Assembly: GCF_029067145.1 (NCBI RefSeq)
Contig: NZ_JAIEFA010000042.1
Coordinates: 1-46,834 of the forward strand
Length of the DNA: 46,834 nucleotides
Direction: 5' to 3'
Origin: Helicobacter sp.
GTDB taxonomy: Bacteria; Campylobacterota; Campylobacteria; Campylobacterales; Helicobacteraceae
The number at the start of each line of letters is the position of its first letter. Position 1 is the first letter of the stretch. The notes below the pieces were generated by a model. That model had not been told where the DNA came from. It did no database searches and worked only from the letters and a program-made list of their open reading frames with translations. Below, in pieces: positions 6,802 to 15,059 of the stretch. The translations under genes and the position numbers were made by a program.

Positions 6802-7464
6802 TTAAATCAAATAAGTTGATGCGTATAGTGCAGCAGTTTCGCTTCGTAGAATATTGCATTTGGGTGCGCTAAAAATATGTTTATCCTGCAATATTTCGCG
6901 TTCTTTTGGGCTAAATCCCCCCTCGCAGCCGACCATTAAAGGCATTTGCAAAGAATCCACCAAAGCCTCACCGCCAAAGTCTAAAACTGCAAAATTTGGG
7001 TAGTTTTGTAGCACTTCCTCTAAATTTGAAAAAATTTCAATTTCTAATCCTATGAAGCGTCCGCATTGCTCACAAGAATGATTTAAGATTCTCTGAAGTC
7101 GCTTGAAGTCTAGCTTGAATTGTTTTTGAGAATATTGCGCATAAAAAAGCGTAACTTTAGCTAGATTTAGTTCATTGAGCATAGGAAGTGTTTTTTCAAT
7201 ATTTTTTGGTTCAATCATTGCCCAAATTAAATGCCCTTTGGGAGGATTTTGGAGCGAGATAGTTTGGATTTCTTGCAGGGTAAGTTTTGCATCTTTTTTG
7301 TTGATTTCTGTAATGGTGTAGCGACAGAGATTTAAATCGCGCCCATTGCACAAAAAGAGCGATTCTGATTTGTGCGTTCTGCGAGAATGGAAAAGGTGGT
7401 GATAGATTTCATCTTTGAGCGTGATTTGTGGCTCTCCCGCATTTTCATAAAGGATAAATTGCAT
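6802..7464 (-). CDS. rsmE: 16S rRNA (uracil-1498-N3)-methyltransferase RsmE
   Basis: SPOUT-fold enzyme that methylates U1498 of 16S rRNA with S-adenosylmethionine. Seen: a small N-terminal RNA-binding domain (roughly 1-70), then the methyltransferase domain with the knot motifs VGCEGGFSPKERE (about 177-189) and NILRSETAALYA (about 204-215). 220 residues is slightly short but normal for Campylobacterota. The start codon follows the stop of the upstream membrane-protein gene without a gap, so the two are translationally coupled. Confidence 0.92.
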   Translation of the reverse strand: MQFILYENAGEPQITLKDEIYHHLFHSRRTHKSESLFLCNGRDLNLCRYTITEINKKDAKLTLQEIQTISLQNPPKGHLIWAMIEPKNIEKTLPMLNELNLAKVTLFYAQYSQKQFKLDFKRLQRILNHSCEQCGRFIGLEIEIFSNLEEVLQNYPNFAVLDFGGEALVDSLQMPLMVGCEGGFSPKEREILQDKHIFSAPKCNILRSETAALYASTYLI

Positions 7465-7872
7465 TTAAATTGCCCAAAGAAGTAGAATCGCAAAGAAGCT
7501 TAAATCCAAGCTGTATTTGAATTTTGCCCAGCGAAAAAATGCTTCGCGTTTAGAAATGTCAGCTTCTACTTTAATAAGTTTTTGACGCTTATGGCGCAGG
7601 ATTTCAAGCGCAAAACAAACAAGCCATAATGCAAGCATTGCGAGAATTTTAAAATCCATTACAAATCCTAACATTGCCCAAATCACAAACCCGCTAAAAA
7701 GACTTGCACTTAAGAGCGTATAATATGCAGGTGCGGTAACAGCAAGGGAGCGAAGCCTTTGCGTGTGGGATTCTTTGGTAAATAAACAAAAAAGATTCCA
7801 AAGAGGCGGCAAAAGCAGCGGAAAAGATAAAAATAGATGTATAAAAAGTAGCTGTTCTCCGACAAATTCCAT
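7465..7872 (-). CDS. Conserved four-helix membrane protein
   Basis: Unknown function. Seen: a 135-residue protein with about four transmembrane segments (LFIHLFLSFPLLLPPLWNLF; AYYTLLSASLFSGFVIWAML; ILAMLALWLVCFALEIL; LSFFAILLLWAI) and a basic cytoplasmic loop RHKRQKLIKVEADISKRE. There is no enzyme motif. It is immediately upstream of rsmE with directly adjoining stop and start codons. A membrane protein in the same place next to rsmE exists in H. pylori, as I recall it, so it is a conserved neighbour rather than a recent arrival. Confidence 0.75.
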   Translation of the reverse strand: MEFVGEQLLFIHLFLSFPLLLPPLWNLFCLFTKESHTQRLRSLAVTAPAYYTLLSASLFSGFVIWAMLGFVMDFKILAMLALWLVCFALEILRHKRQKLIKVEADISKREAFFRWAKFKYSLDLSFFAILLLWAI

Positions 7873-7997
7873 TGATAAGTCCTAAAATTTGCGCGAATTG
7901 TAACAATAAATGCTTGTTTTGTAAAGCAAATGTGGAATCTTGAAAGTGGAATATGTTAAGATTTCTTGTTGCAGAATATTCTTAATAGGAGTGTGGA

Positions 7998-8837
7998 ATG
8001 TGGATTTTGTTTTCACCAAGCGAGAAAAAATGCTTAGAACACAAAAAAGTGCGAGAAAAGCAAGGCGAACCATTTTATAAAGATTTTATTTGCAATATTG
8101 GTTTGGACGAGGTTTTAAAGGCTTATGTTGAGGTATTAAAAGTCGGAAAAGAATCAGAAATTCAACGAATGTTTGGTGTGAAAACTTTATCCTTAAACGA
8201 ATTAGCAGCAGCACAAAATCTAATGGAATCTCCTTTATTGCCTGCTATTTTGCGCTATTGCGGTGTTGCGTTTAGTGCGCTAGATTTTGAGCATTTGCAA
8301 CAAGAATCGCAAGATTATTTAAGTCAGCATTTATTGATTTTTTCCAATCTTTTTGGGCTTTTACGTGCAATGGATAAAATTCCTTATTATGATTTAAAGC
8401 AAGGTGAAAGTTTTGAAAATAAATCAATAAAATTCAACACAAAGCAATTTTATCTCAAAAATACAAAAAAAATTTGGGAATATCTCGTAGAATCTGCAAG
8501 TGAGAATCCAAAAAATCCCCAAAAGTCTTTGGAAATTTTAGACTTACGCGCGGGATTTTATCAAAAATGCTTCAATATAAATCAGGTACCTACGCATTTG
8601 AATGTGCAAGAAAGTGTGGTGTATGAGCCGATTTTTGTTAAAAATGGTAAAGTGATTAGCCATTATGCTAAGCATTATCGTGGCATTTTGCTTAGGGCTT
8701 GCGCGATAGAGGAGCTAGCGTGTTTAGCGGATTTGGAGAATCTCTATCTTGAGGGATTGAAGCTAGAATCCGTGCAAAGAGTGCAAGAGGGCAATTTCAA
8801 GCGCGTTGTTTTGACTTATGCGCTTAAAAATGTATGA
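7998..8837 (+). CDS. yaaA: YaaA/UPF0246 family peroxide-stress protein
   Basis: In E. coli YaaA limits free iron under hydrogen peroxide stress; the family is a DNA-binding fold without a known enzyme reaction. Seen: the N-terminal signature ILFSPSEKK (residues 3-11), the central LIFSNLFGLLRAMDKIPYYDLKQG-like motif and the closing HYAKHYRG segment, all typical of the family. 279 residues is normal. It stands alone, with fabG 42 bases downstream behind its own promoter. Confidence 0.85.
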   Translation: MWILFSPSEKKCLEHKKVREKQGEPFYKDFICNIGLDEVLKAYVEVLKVGKESEIQRMFGVKTLSLNELAAAQNLMESPLLPAILRYCGVAFSALDFEHLQQESQDYLSQHLLIFSNLFGLLRAMDKIPYYDLKQGESFENKSIKFNTKQFYLKNTKKIWEYLVESASENPKNPQKSLEILDLRAGFYQKCFNINQVPTHLNVQESVVYEPIFVKNGKVISHYAKHYRGILLRACAIEELACLADLENLYLEGLKLESVQRVQEGNFKRVVLTYALKNV

Positions 8838-8844
8838 AAAAGTG

Positions 8845-8850
8845 TATAAT
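8845..8850 (+). promoter_or_regulatory. Sigma-70 -10 box of fabG
   Basis: A perfect TATAAT preceded directly by TG, 30 bases before the fabG start codon. No clear -35 box is visible; Helicobacter housekeeping promoters typically rely on the -10 region and upstream AT-rich sequence. Confidence 0.6.
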
Positions 8851-8879
8851 ATGTGCTATTTTATTTTTTAGGATTGTAA

Positions 8880-9623
8880 ATGAAATTTTGTGGAAAAAAT
8901 GTTTTAATCACAGGAGCTAGTAAAGGAATTGGTGCAGAGATTGCAAAAGTATTGGCAAAAGAGGGTTTAAAAGTGTGGATTAATTATCGTTCCAAACCAG
9001 AACTTGCAGACGCTCTAAAGGAGGAAATCCAAAAAGAGGATGGAGAAGCCGCAGTGGTTTGCTTTGACGCAACCAAAGAAGAGGAGTTTATCGCAGGAAT
9101 GAACGCGATTCTTAGTAGTGATGGTGAATTGGCATTTGTGGTGAATAATGCAGGAATCACAAACGATAAACTCTCTATGCGTATGAAAGTGGAGGACTTT
9201 ACTTCAGTGCTTGATGCAAATCTAACTTCAAGCTTCATTGGTTGCAAAGAGGCACTAAAAATTATGCGCAAACAAGGCTATGGGGCAGTTGTGAATATTG
9301 CGTCTATTATTGGGGAAATTGGCAATATTGGGCAATGTAATTACGCAGCAAGCAAGGGTGGAATGATTGCGATGACGAAATCTTTTGCCAAAGAGGGTGG
9401 AAGTAAAGGAATCCGCTTTAATTGTGTTACTCCGGGATTTATTGAAAGCGATATGACCAAAGCTTTGAAAGAGGAAATTAAACAATCCTATGCTCAAAAT
9501 ATTCCATTAGGGAGATTCGGCAAAGGAGAAGAGGTTGCAAGTGCGGTGGCGTTTTTGCTTTCTAATGGTGCAAACTATATCACAGGAGAAGTGTTAAAGG
9601 TTAATGGTGGATTATATATGTAA
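8880..9623 (+). CDS. fabG: 3-oxoacyl-ACP reductase FabG
   Basis: NADPH-dependent reduction of 3-oxoacyl-ACP in fatty-acid elongation. Seen: the Rossmann motif TGASKGIGAE (residues 10-19), the NNAG segment, the catalytic Ser and Tyr-Lys of the short-chain dehydrogenases (SIIGEIGN and YAASKGG) and the terminal TGEVLKVNGGLYM typical of FabG. 247 residues is the family length. It opens a fatty-acid cluster with acpP, fabF and accA, all on the same strand. Confidence 0.96.
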   Translation: MKFCGKNVLITGASKGIGAEIAKVLAKEGLKVWINYRSKPELADALKEEIQKEDGEAAVVCFDATKEEEFIAGMNAILSSDGELAFVVNNAGITNDKLSMRMKVEDFTSVLDANLTSSFIGCKEALKIMRKQGYGAVVNIASIIGEIGNIGQCNYAASKGGMIAMTKSFAKEGGSKGIRFNCVTPGFIESDMTKALKEEIKQSYAQNIPLGRFGKGEEVASAVAFLLSNGANYITGEVLKVNGGLYM

Positions 9624-9664
9624 GTAACTTGAAAAGTTTTTGAAATTTTTAAGAAAAACTCGGT

Positions 9665-9670
9665 TACAAT
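9665..9670 (+). promoter_or_regulatory. Probable -10 box of acpP
   Basis: TACAAT in the fabG-acpP gap, 34 bases before the acpP start codon. It would provide extra transcription of the abundant carrier protein independent of fabG. The -35 region is not recognisable. Confidence 0.45.
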
Positions 9671-9703
9671 ACTAACTTATTGAAATTTTTTAAGGAGATA
9701 GTA

Positions 9704-9937
9704 ATGGCAATGTTTGATGATGTAAAAGCGGTTGTAGTAGAGCAACTCAATGTAAATGAGGGTGAAGTCAAGCCAGAATCTAAATTTGTAGATGATTTGG
9801 GAGCAGATTCTTTAGATGTTGTAGAACTTGTAATGGCATTAGAGGAAAAATTTGAGATTGAGATTCCTGATGAGGAAGCAGAAAAAATCCAAACCGTGGG
9901 CGATGTTGTCGCATACATTGAAAAAGCAAAAGCTTAA
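9704..9937 (+). CDS. acpP: Acyl carrier protein
   Basis: Small acidic carrier of growing acyl chains. Seen: the phosphopantetheine attachment motif GADSLDVVELVMALEE, with Ser36 as the attachment site, within a four-helix, Asp/Glu-rich 77-residue protein. I chose the ATG at 9704 rather than the in-frame one at 9680 because TAAGGAGAT lies at the right distance before it and the product then begins MAMFDDV, as in other ACPs. Confidence 0.97.
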   Translation: MAMFDDVKAVVVEQLNVNEGEVKPESKFVDDLGADSLDVVELVMALEEKFEIEIPDEEAEKIQTVGDVVAYIEKAKA

Positions 9938-9958
9938 AATAAAGCAAAATTAACTTAG

Positions 9959-9982
9959 GTGCGCCTTTGGGTGCGCTTGTTT
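9959..9982 (+). terminator. Hairpin with short T tail between acpP and fabF
   Basis: GTGCGCC (9959-9965) can pair with GGTGCGC (9970-9976), allowing two G-U pairs, across a TTTG loop, followed by TTGTTT. It may be a partial terminator that leaves acpP more highly expressed than fabF, or a 3' stabilising hairpin. Confidence 0.5.
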
Positions 9983-10008
9983 GAAGTTTTAATTTAATAA
10001 GGAGAAAT

Positions 10009-11244
10009 ATGAGACGCGTAGTAGTTACCGGGATAGGAATGATTAATGCTCTCGGATTGAATAGAGAAGATTCTTTTAAAGCTATTGTAGATGGAAGATG
10101 TGGAGTTAAAACAATCTCCTCTTTTGATGTCTCGGAATTTCCTGTAAAAATTGCTGCGGAAATTACGAATTTTGACCCTACCTCTGTGATGGACGCCAAA
10201 GAAGTTAAAAAGGCAGACCGCTTTATTCAACTAGGAATCAAAGCCGCCAAAGAGGCAATGCAAGATAGTGGCTTGCTAAGTGGCGAGGGAAAATTGCTAG
10301 ACAATGTCAATACAGAGAGATTTGGTATGAGTTCTGCCTCTGGAATCGGAGGTTTGGGAAATATTGAAAAAAACTCTGTGATTAACTTTGAACGCGGTCC
10401 TAAACGTATTTCCCCTTTCTTTATTCCCTCCTCACTTGTAAATATGCTAGGAGGTTTCATTTCTATTGATTATTCACTTAAAGGTCCTAATCTAGCAAGT
10501 GTTACAGCGTGTGCGGCTGGCACACACGGAATCAGCGAAGCAGGCAAAACGATTATGCTAAATTGTGCAGACAGAATGCTAGTTGTTGCGGCAGAAGCTG
10601 CGATTTGTGGCGTTGGAATCGGTGGGTTTGCCGCGATGAAAGCCCTTTCGGATAGAAACGATGCACCAGAACTTGCGAGCCGTCCTTTTGACAACGAACG
10701 CAATGGCTTTGTAATGGGTGAGGGAGCGGCGGCATTGGTGCTTGAAGAATACGAAATCGCTAAAGCAAGAGGAGCAAACATTTATGCAGAGCTTGTGGGA
10801 TTTGGTGAAAGTGGAGACGCAAACCACATTACAACGCCTGCACCAGAGGGTGAGGGAGCTTATCGTGCAATGAAAATGGCATTGCAAATGGCAGGGATTC
10901 CGATTGATTATGTTAATGCACACGGGACTAGCACGAAATACAATGATTATTACGAGACTTTGGCTCTTAAAAAAGTCTTTAATGGCGCAGTGCCGCCTGT
11001 GAGCTCTACCAAAGGACAGATTGGGCATTGTTTAGGGGCAGCAGGAGGCATTGAAGCGGTAATTTCTCTTATGTCTTTGCAAAAAGGAATCTTGCCACCG
11101 ACAATTAACCAAATCCAAAAAGACCCAGATTGTGATTTGGATTATATTCCAAATACTGCACGAGAAGTGAAAATTAACGCATTTATGAGCAATTCTTTTG
11201 GTTTTGGTGGAACAAATGGTGTTGTGATTTTCAAAAGAGTATAA
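10009..11244 (+). CDS. fabF: 3-oxoacyl-ACP synthase II FabF
   Basis: Condensing enzyme joining malonyl-ACP to acyl-ACP. Seen: the start RRVVVTGIGMINALG, the catalytic Cys in SVTACAAGTHGI, the two His residues in NAHGTSTKYND and IGHCLGAAGG, and the C-terminal NSFGFGGTNG. 411 residues is normal. An AAGGAGA site precedes the ATG. It follows acpP and is separated from accA by only three bases, so fabF and accA form one unit. Confidence 0.96.
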   Translation: MRRVVVTGIGMINALGLNREDSFKAIVDGRCGVKTISSFDVSEFPVKIAAEITNFDPTSVMDAKEVKKADRFIQLGIKAAKEAMQDSGLLSGEGKLLDNVNTERFGMSSASGIGGLGNIEKNSVINFERGPKRISPFFIPSSLVNMLGGFISIDYSLKGPNLASVTACAAGTHGISEAGKTIMLNCADRMLVVAAEAAICGVGIGGFAAMKALSDRNDAPELASRPFDNERNGFVMGEGAAALVLEEYEIAKARGANIYAELVGFGESGDANHITTPAPEGEGAYRAMKMALQMAGIPIDYVNAHGTSTKYNDYYETLALKKVFNGAVPPVSSTKGQIGHCLGAAGGIEAVISLMSLQKGILPPTINQIQKDPDCDLDYIPNTAREVKINAFMSNSFGFGGTNGVVIFKRV

Positions 11245-11247
11245 ATC

Positions 11248-12174
11248 GTGGCAACTTATTTAGATTTTGAAATAAAAATTAAGACAATCCAAGAAAATAT
11301 TGCAACTGCGCAATTAAAAAATGATGCGCCCGCAATGGCGATTCTACAAAAAGAATTAGACAAGGAAGTGGCAAAGGTGTATTCCAATCTTTCGGATTAT
11401 CAAAAACTCCAATTAGCGCGCCACCCAGACCGCCCTTATGCAATGGATTATATCGCATTGCTTTTAAAAGAGCCATTGGAGATTCACGGAGATAGACATT
11501 TTAAAGATGACAACGCCATTGTTTGTTTCTTGGGAAAAATTGAAGGGCAAAAGGTTATGGTAATTGGCGAGGAAAAGGGCAGGGGAACAAAAAATAAACT
11601 CCAGCGAAACTTTGGTATGCCAAATCCCGAAGGTTATCGTAAGGCATTGCGCACTGCAAAAATGGCAGAAAAGTTTGGAATCCCTCTTTTGATGTTTGTG
11701 GATACTCCCGGAGCTTATCCCGGAATCGGTGCAGAGGAGCGCGGACAGAGTGAGGCGATTGCAAAAAATCTGCAAGAATTTAGCAAGCTAAAAGTGCCGA
11801 CGATTTCTATCGTAATTGGCGAGGGAGGAAGTGGCGGTGCGCTTGCAATAGGCGTGGCAGATAGGCTTGCGATGATGCAATATTCTGTGTTTAGCGTAAT
11901 TTCTCCAGAGGGTTGTGCGGCAATTTTGTGGAATGACCCAAGCAAGATTGAAAGTGCCACACAAGCTCTCAAAATCACTCCAGAATCCTTAAAAGAATCT
12001 CATCTTATTGACGCAATTATCCAAGAGCCACAAATTGGCGCACATAGAGACAAGGAAAGTGCAGCGCAGGCAATTAAAAATTATTTTTTGACTGCCTTAA
12101 AGGAAATTCAAGCGGACTCTAATTATTTGCAGAATCGCTATAATAAACTAATGGCTTATGGGAGTTTTCAATAA
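11248..12174 (+). CDS. accA: Acetyl-CoA carboxylase carboxyltransferase subunit alpha
   Basis: With AccD transfers CO2 from carboxybiotin to acetyl-CoA to give malonyl-CoA, the first step of fatty-acid synthesis. Seen: an N-terminal helical hairpin, ARHPDRPYAMDYI, the carboxylase core MFVDTPGAYPGIGAEERGQ and GEGGSGGALAIGVADR, and SVISPEGCAAILW. 308 residues is typical. It starts with GTG (11248), three bases after fabF. AccD is not in the window. Confidence 0.96.
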   Translation: MATYLDFEIKIKTIQENIATAQLKNDAPAMAILQKELDKEVAKVYSNLSDYQKLQLARHPDRPYAMDYIALLLKEPLEIHGDRHFKDDNAIVCFLGKIEGQKVMVIGEEKGRGTKNKLQRNFGMPNPEGYRKALRTAKMAEKFGIPLLMFVDTPGAYPGIGAEERGQSEAIAKNLQEFSKLKVPTISIVIGEGGSGGALAIGVADRLAMMQYSVFSVISPEGCAAILWNDPSKIESATQALKITPESLKESHLIDAIIQEPQIGAHRDKESAAQAIKNYFLTALKEIQADSNYLQNRYNKLMAYGSFQ

Positions 12175-12207
12175 TTCTTATGCAAAAAGTTTGCATTAGG
12201 TAAAAAG

Positions 12208-13428
12208 TTGCAAGAGATTCCAAAAGTCGCAATTATCGGTGCGGGAGCAAGTGGAATCTTTTGTGCGATTTGCCTTTTGTCTTTTGGGATTCCTGTGGTT
12301 TTGTTTGAAAAAAACAAGACTTTGGGCAAGAAGCTCCTAGCCACAGGGAATGGACGCTGCAATATCCACAATCAGCATATCCATGCAAGACATTATCAAA
12401 GTTCAAGTTTTAGCACACAAGAGATTCAAGGTATTTTGGAGGCTTTTAACTTTCAAACGTTTCATAAATTTTGCCAAAGACTTGGAATCGCATTGGAGAT
12501 TTGCGAGGATGGCAGGGTTTATCCGCAAAGCAATTCCGCAAAATCCGTGCTAGAAGTCTTTAGCAATACATTAAAAGATTCTGAAAATTTTACAATGGCT
12601 TTAGAAACTGAAGTTTTGGAATTGTGCCAAACGCAAGAGAGATTCTTGCTTAAAAGCTCTCAAGGGCAGGGGGAATATTCTTGCGTGGTGCTTGCCTGTG
12701 GGAGCGAAGCTGCGCCAAAGCTCGGAGGGAGCGATAAGGGGTTGGAGTTAGTCAAAAGTTTGGGATTGGAGATTGTTCAGACTTATCCCTCTTTGGTTTC
12801 TTTGAAGTTAGAATCCCCATTGATTCGCGCTCTAAGCGGTGTGAAAATCAAAGCCAAATTGACGCTCAAAAAAGCCAATCAAACGCTTGCCGAAGTGTTG
12901 GGAGATGTGCTTTTTACAGATTATGGAATCTCGGGCTTTGGGGTTTTAGACCTTTCCTCTTTTGTCCGATTAGAAGAGGATTTGCAAGTGATTTTGGATT
13001 TTTTGCCAAACTTTGAGGAAAGAGACTTGGAAAATCAGCTCGCCAATCTTGCAAAAACCTATCCTAAGAGAAATCTTGTTGTGCTGTTAAGCGGATTTTT
13101 GAATCCTAAAATCGCCAAAGCCTTTGCGCAAAACTTTTCTTGGAATCCTAAAAATACGAAGCAGTTAAAGCAATTGGTGTTTAAACTAAAAAATTTTGAG
13201 CTTCACAAACCTTTACTAAAGGGCTTTGAGAATGCAGAGGTGAGCGGTGGAGGTGTGAGCGGAAAGGAAATCAATCCTAAGAGTTTGGAATCCAAAAAAT
13301 GCCCAAATCTCTATATCATCGGCGAAATGCTTGATATTGTTGGGAATCGCGGGGGATACAATCTAGCCTTTGCTTTTGCAAGTGCGTGGGTTTGCGCAAG
13401 AGCGGTAAGGGAGAAATGTCTGCAATGA
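12208..13428 (+). CDS. HI0933/YhiN-family FAD-dependent oxidoreductase
   Basis: Flavoprotein of the HI0933 (BaiN-like) family; the physiological substrate is unknown for most members. Seen: the dinucleotide-binding GAGASGIFCAI (residues 10-20), the family signature KKLLATGNGRCNIHN (about 43-57), the central VLACGSEAAPKLGG and the closing FAD motif GEMLDIVGNRGGYNLAFAFASA. 406 residues is typical. The TTG at 12208 is the only plausible start, since the frame is closed at 12172. It lies 33 bases after accA and may be transcribed with it. Confidence 0.85.
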   Translation: MQEIPKVAIIGAGASGIFCAICLLSFGIPVVLFEKNKTLGKKLLATGNGRCNIHNQHIHARHYQSSSFSTQEIQGILEAFNFQTFHKFCQRLGIALEICEDGRVYPQSNSAKSVLEVFSNTLKDSENFTMALETEVLELCQTQERFLLKSSQGQGEYSCVVLACGSEAAPKLGGSDKGLELVKSLGLEIVQTYPSLVSLKLESPLIRALSGVKIKAKLTLKKANQTLAEVLGDVLFTDYGISGFGVLDLSSFVRLEEDLQVILDFLPNFEERDLENQLANLAKTYPKRNLVVLLSGFLNPKIAKAFAQNFSWNPKNTKQLKQLVFKLKNFELHKPLLKGFENAEVSGGGVSGKEINPKSLESKKCPNLYIIGEMLDIVGNRGGYNLAFAFASAWVCARAVREKCLQ

Positions 13429-13725
13429 CGCAAACCAAGCTGTCATTGCGAGGAGTGAAGTCCGAAGTAATCCATAATCCAAAATCTCGCTTTTAAGATT
13501 CCATTGTAAAAGTTTCTGTATTTACGAGTATAGATTGCCACGCAAGTTTAAAACTTGCTCGCAAGGACGCAGTAGTGAAGTCGCAGGTATGCTTGATTGT
13601 AGATTTGCAGCTCAAAGCGGGTGAATTTGCGAACGCAAATGCACGCCACGACTTCTTATAAGGTCTCGCAAGGACAAAAATTAAGAATCGCAAGCAATCT
13701 AAATGAAAGAATCTTGCAAATAAAG
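13429..13725. repeat. REP-like palindromic repeats filling the gap
   Basis: This gap of about 297 bases is nearly all repeat. It includes GTCATTGCGAGG (near 13443), then GATTGCCACGC with the perfect palindrome CAAGTTTAAAACTTG (13543-13557), GCTCGCAAGGACGCAG, and a degenerate copy ending TCTCGCAAGGAC near 13676. The block 13533-13580 recurs almost unchanged at 14919-14952. Small ORFs here are by-products of the repeats. Confidence 0.7.
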
Positions 13726-14058
13726 CTATTTCTTTCCCTCACCCTCTATCACGATTCCATATTTTGCGAGATTGAAGTAATTCTCATCTACATAATAAAT
13801 ATTGTGGAATCCCTTTTGTGCAAGCTGTGTGCCAAAATCCGCCGCAGTCGCGCCACTATGGCAATAAAGCAGAATCTTTTTGTCCGCATTTTCTTGCGCG
13901 ATAAAGGCAATGCGTTGCAGGGATTCTATATTCAACGCGTCTTTAATGTGGCTAATGAGAAAATATCCCCTCCCGCGCAAATCAATCACGATAAATTCAC
14001 TTAAATCAATTTTTTCTAAATCCACAGGTGTTGCTAAACTTTGATTTTTGATATACAT
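13726..14058 (-). CDS. Single-domain rhodanese-like protein
   Basis: Small cytoplasmic sulfurtransferase-type protein. Seen: no signal peptide; the rhodanese fold elements FIVIDLRGRGYFLISHIKDALN and the active-site loop YCHSGATAADF with the catalytic Cys. The loop CHSGATA fits sulfur transfer rather than phosphatase activity. 110 residues is the normal size for a stand-alone domain. The substrate is unknown. It is divergent from hemD with 45 bases between the two start codons, so the promoters overlap. Confidence 0.85.
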   Translation of the reverse strand: MYIKNQSLATPVDLEKIDLSEFIVIDLRGRGYFLISHIKDALNIESLQRIAFIAQENADKKILLYCHSGATAADFGTQLAQKGFHNIYYVDENYFNLAKYGIVIEGEGKK

Positions 14059-14103
14059 TGCCCGCCTTTTTGAGTTTTTATAAAATTTCGTTAAAATAAA
14101 CCA

Positions 14104-14826
14104 ATGAGAACGATTTATTATATCACAAAAACAAACGACACCTTAAATGCCTTAGAATCGCAAGATTCCAAAAGTTTTATAGAGGTTTTGCCACTTTTGG
14201 AGATTCAAACGATTTTTCCAAGCGGGATTTGGGAGCAGTTTTGCTCTTGCGATTCTTTGATTTTTACCTCCGCAAACGCGATTCTTGCTTTGAGGGAAAA
14301 TTTAGAATCCCTACCCAATGCCACAGAGGCAATGCAGAGGTGGCGAAATCTACCAAACTTCACTCTAGGGGCAGGGTGCAATGAGGCATTAAAGAATCTT
14401 GATTTGCAGGCTGCCTTTAGCGCAAGTCGTGCATATGGCGAGGAGTTCGCTAAAGAGCTGATTCCGCATTTGCAAGGCAAGAAGCCCTTATTTGTGCGGG
14501 CGCGCAAAATCGCCTCCAAACTTCCGCAAATCCTAGAAAGCGCAGGAATCTCGCTACAACAAGCGATTCTTTATGAGACTTTGCTACTCCAACTACAAGA
14601 ATCGCAAAAAGAACCTTTGGCACGAGATTGTGTGGTGTTTTTTAGCGCACCCTCACACATTAAGGCATTTTTGCTTAATTTCACTTGGGATTCTAGTTTC
14701 ATTGCCTTGTGTATCGGAGAAACCACGCGAAAATGCGCCTTAGAGCTTTTAGGTAAAGAAGCAAAGATTCTGCTTTCTCCGCAGGTGAGCAAGAAAGTTG
14801 CGCTAGAGTTTGCAAAAACGCTTTAG
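14104..14826 (+). CDS. hemD: Uroporphyrinogen-III synthase
   Basis: Closes and rearranges hydroxymethylbilane to uroporphyrinogen III in haem synthesis. This family is poorly conserved, and the call rests on layout: two similar alpha/beta domains, LIFTSANAILALRE (about 50-63), LFVRARKIASKLPQILESAGI (about 126-146), YETLLLQ and VVFFSAPSHIKAFL followed by ALCIGETTRKCALE. 240 residues is typical. The gene is exceptionally rich in GAATC/GATTC (13 by hand count in 723 bases). No other haem gene is adjacent. Confidence 0.82.
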   Translation: MRTIYYITKTNDTLNALESQDSKSFIEVLPLLEIQTIFPSGIWEQFCSCDSLIFTSANAILALRENLESLPNATEAMQRWRNLPNFTLGAGCNEALKNLDLQAAFSASRAYGEEFAKELIPHLQGKKPLFVRARKIASKLPQILESAGISLQQAILYETLLLQLQESQKEPLARDCVVFFSAPSHIKAFLLNFTWDSSFIALCIGETTRKCALELLGKEAKILLSPQVSKKVALEFAKTL

Positions 14827-14859
14827 AGATTCCATAGTAAAACTTAATGTGTGCGAGAT

Positions 14860-14970
14860 GATAGATTGCCACAGCCCCTAACGAGGCTTCGCAATGACTT
14901 GTTTCAACCGACATTATGGATTGCCACGCAAGTTTAAAAACTTGCTCGTAAAGACGCAGTGGAATCCTTA
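14860..14970. repeat. REP-like palindromic repeats
   Basis: In the 233-base gap between hemD and the MATE gene: GATTGCCACAGCCCC then GGCTTCGCAATGAC (to about 14898), followed by GATTGCCACGCAAG TTTAAAAA CTTGCTCG (14919-14948), which is nearly identical to the copy at 13533. Half-degraded pieces continue to about 14985. The rest of the gap is the upstream region of the MATE gene. Confidence 0.65.
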
Positions 14971-15059
14971 AGAAACTTCACAATGACGATTGGCAAATCA
15001 ATGTTATTGTAAAGCAAAGTTGTGATAGAATCCGCAAAAACACAGGAAAATTCATAAAA

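Noticed and set aside
13621..14004. 127-residue + strand ORF opposite the rhodanese gene
   Set aside because: It is the antisense frame of a clear rhodanese gene plus repeat sequence.
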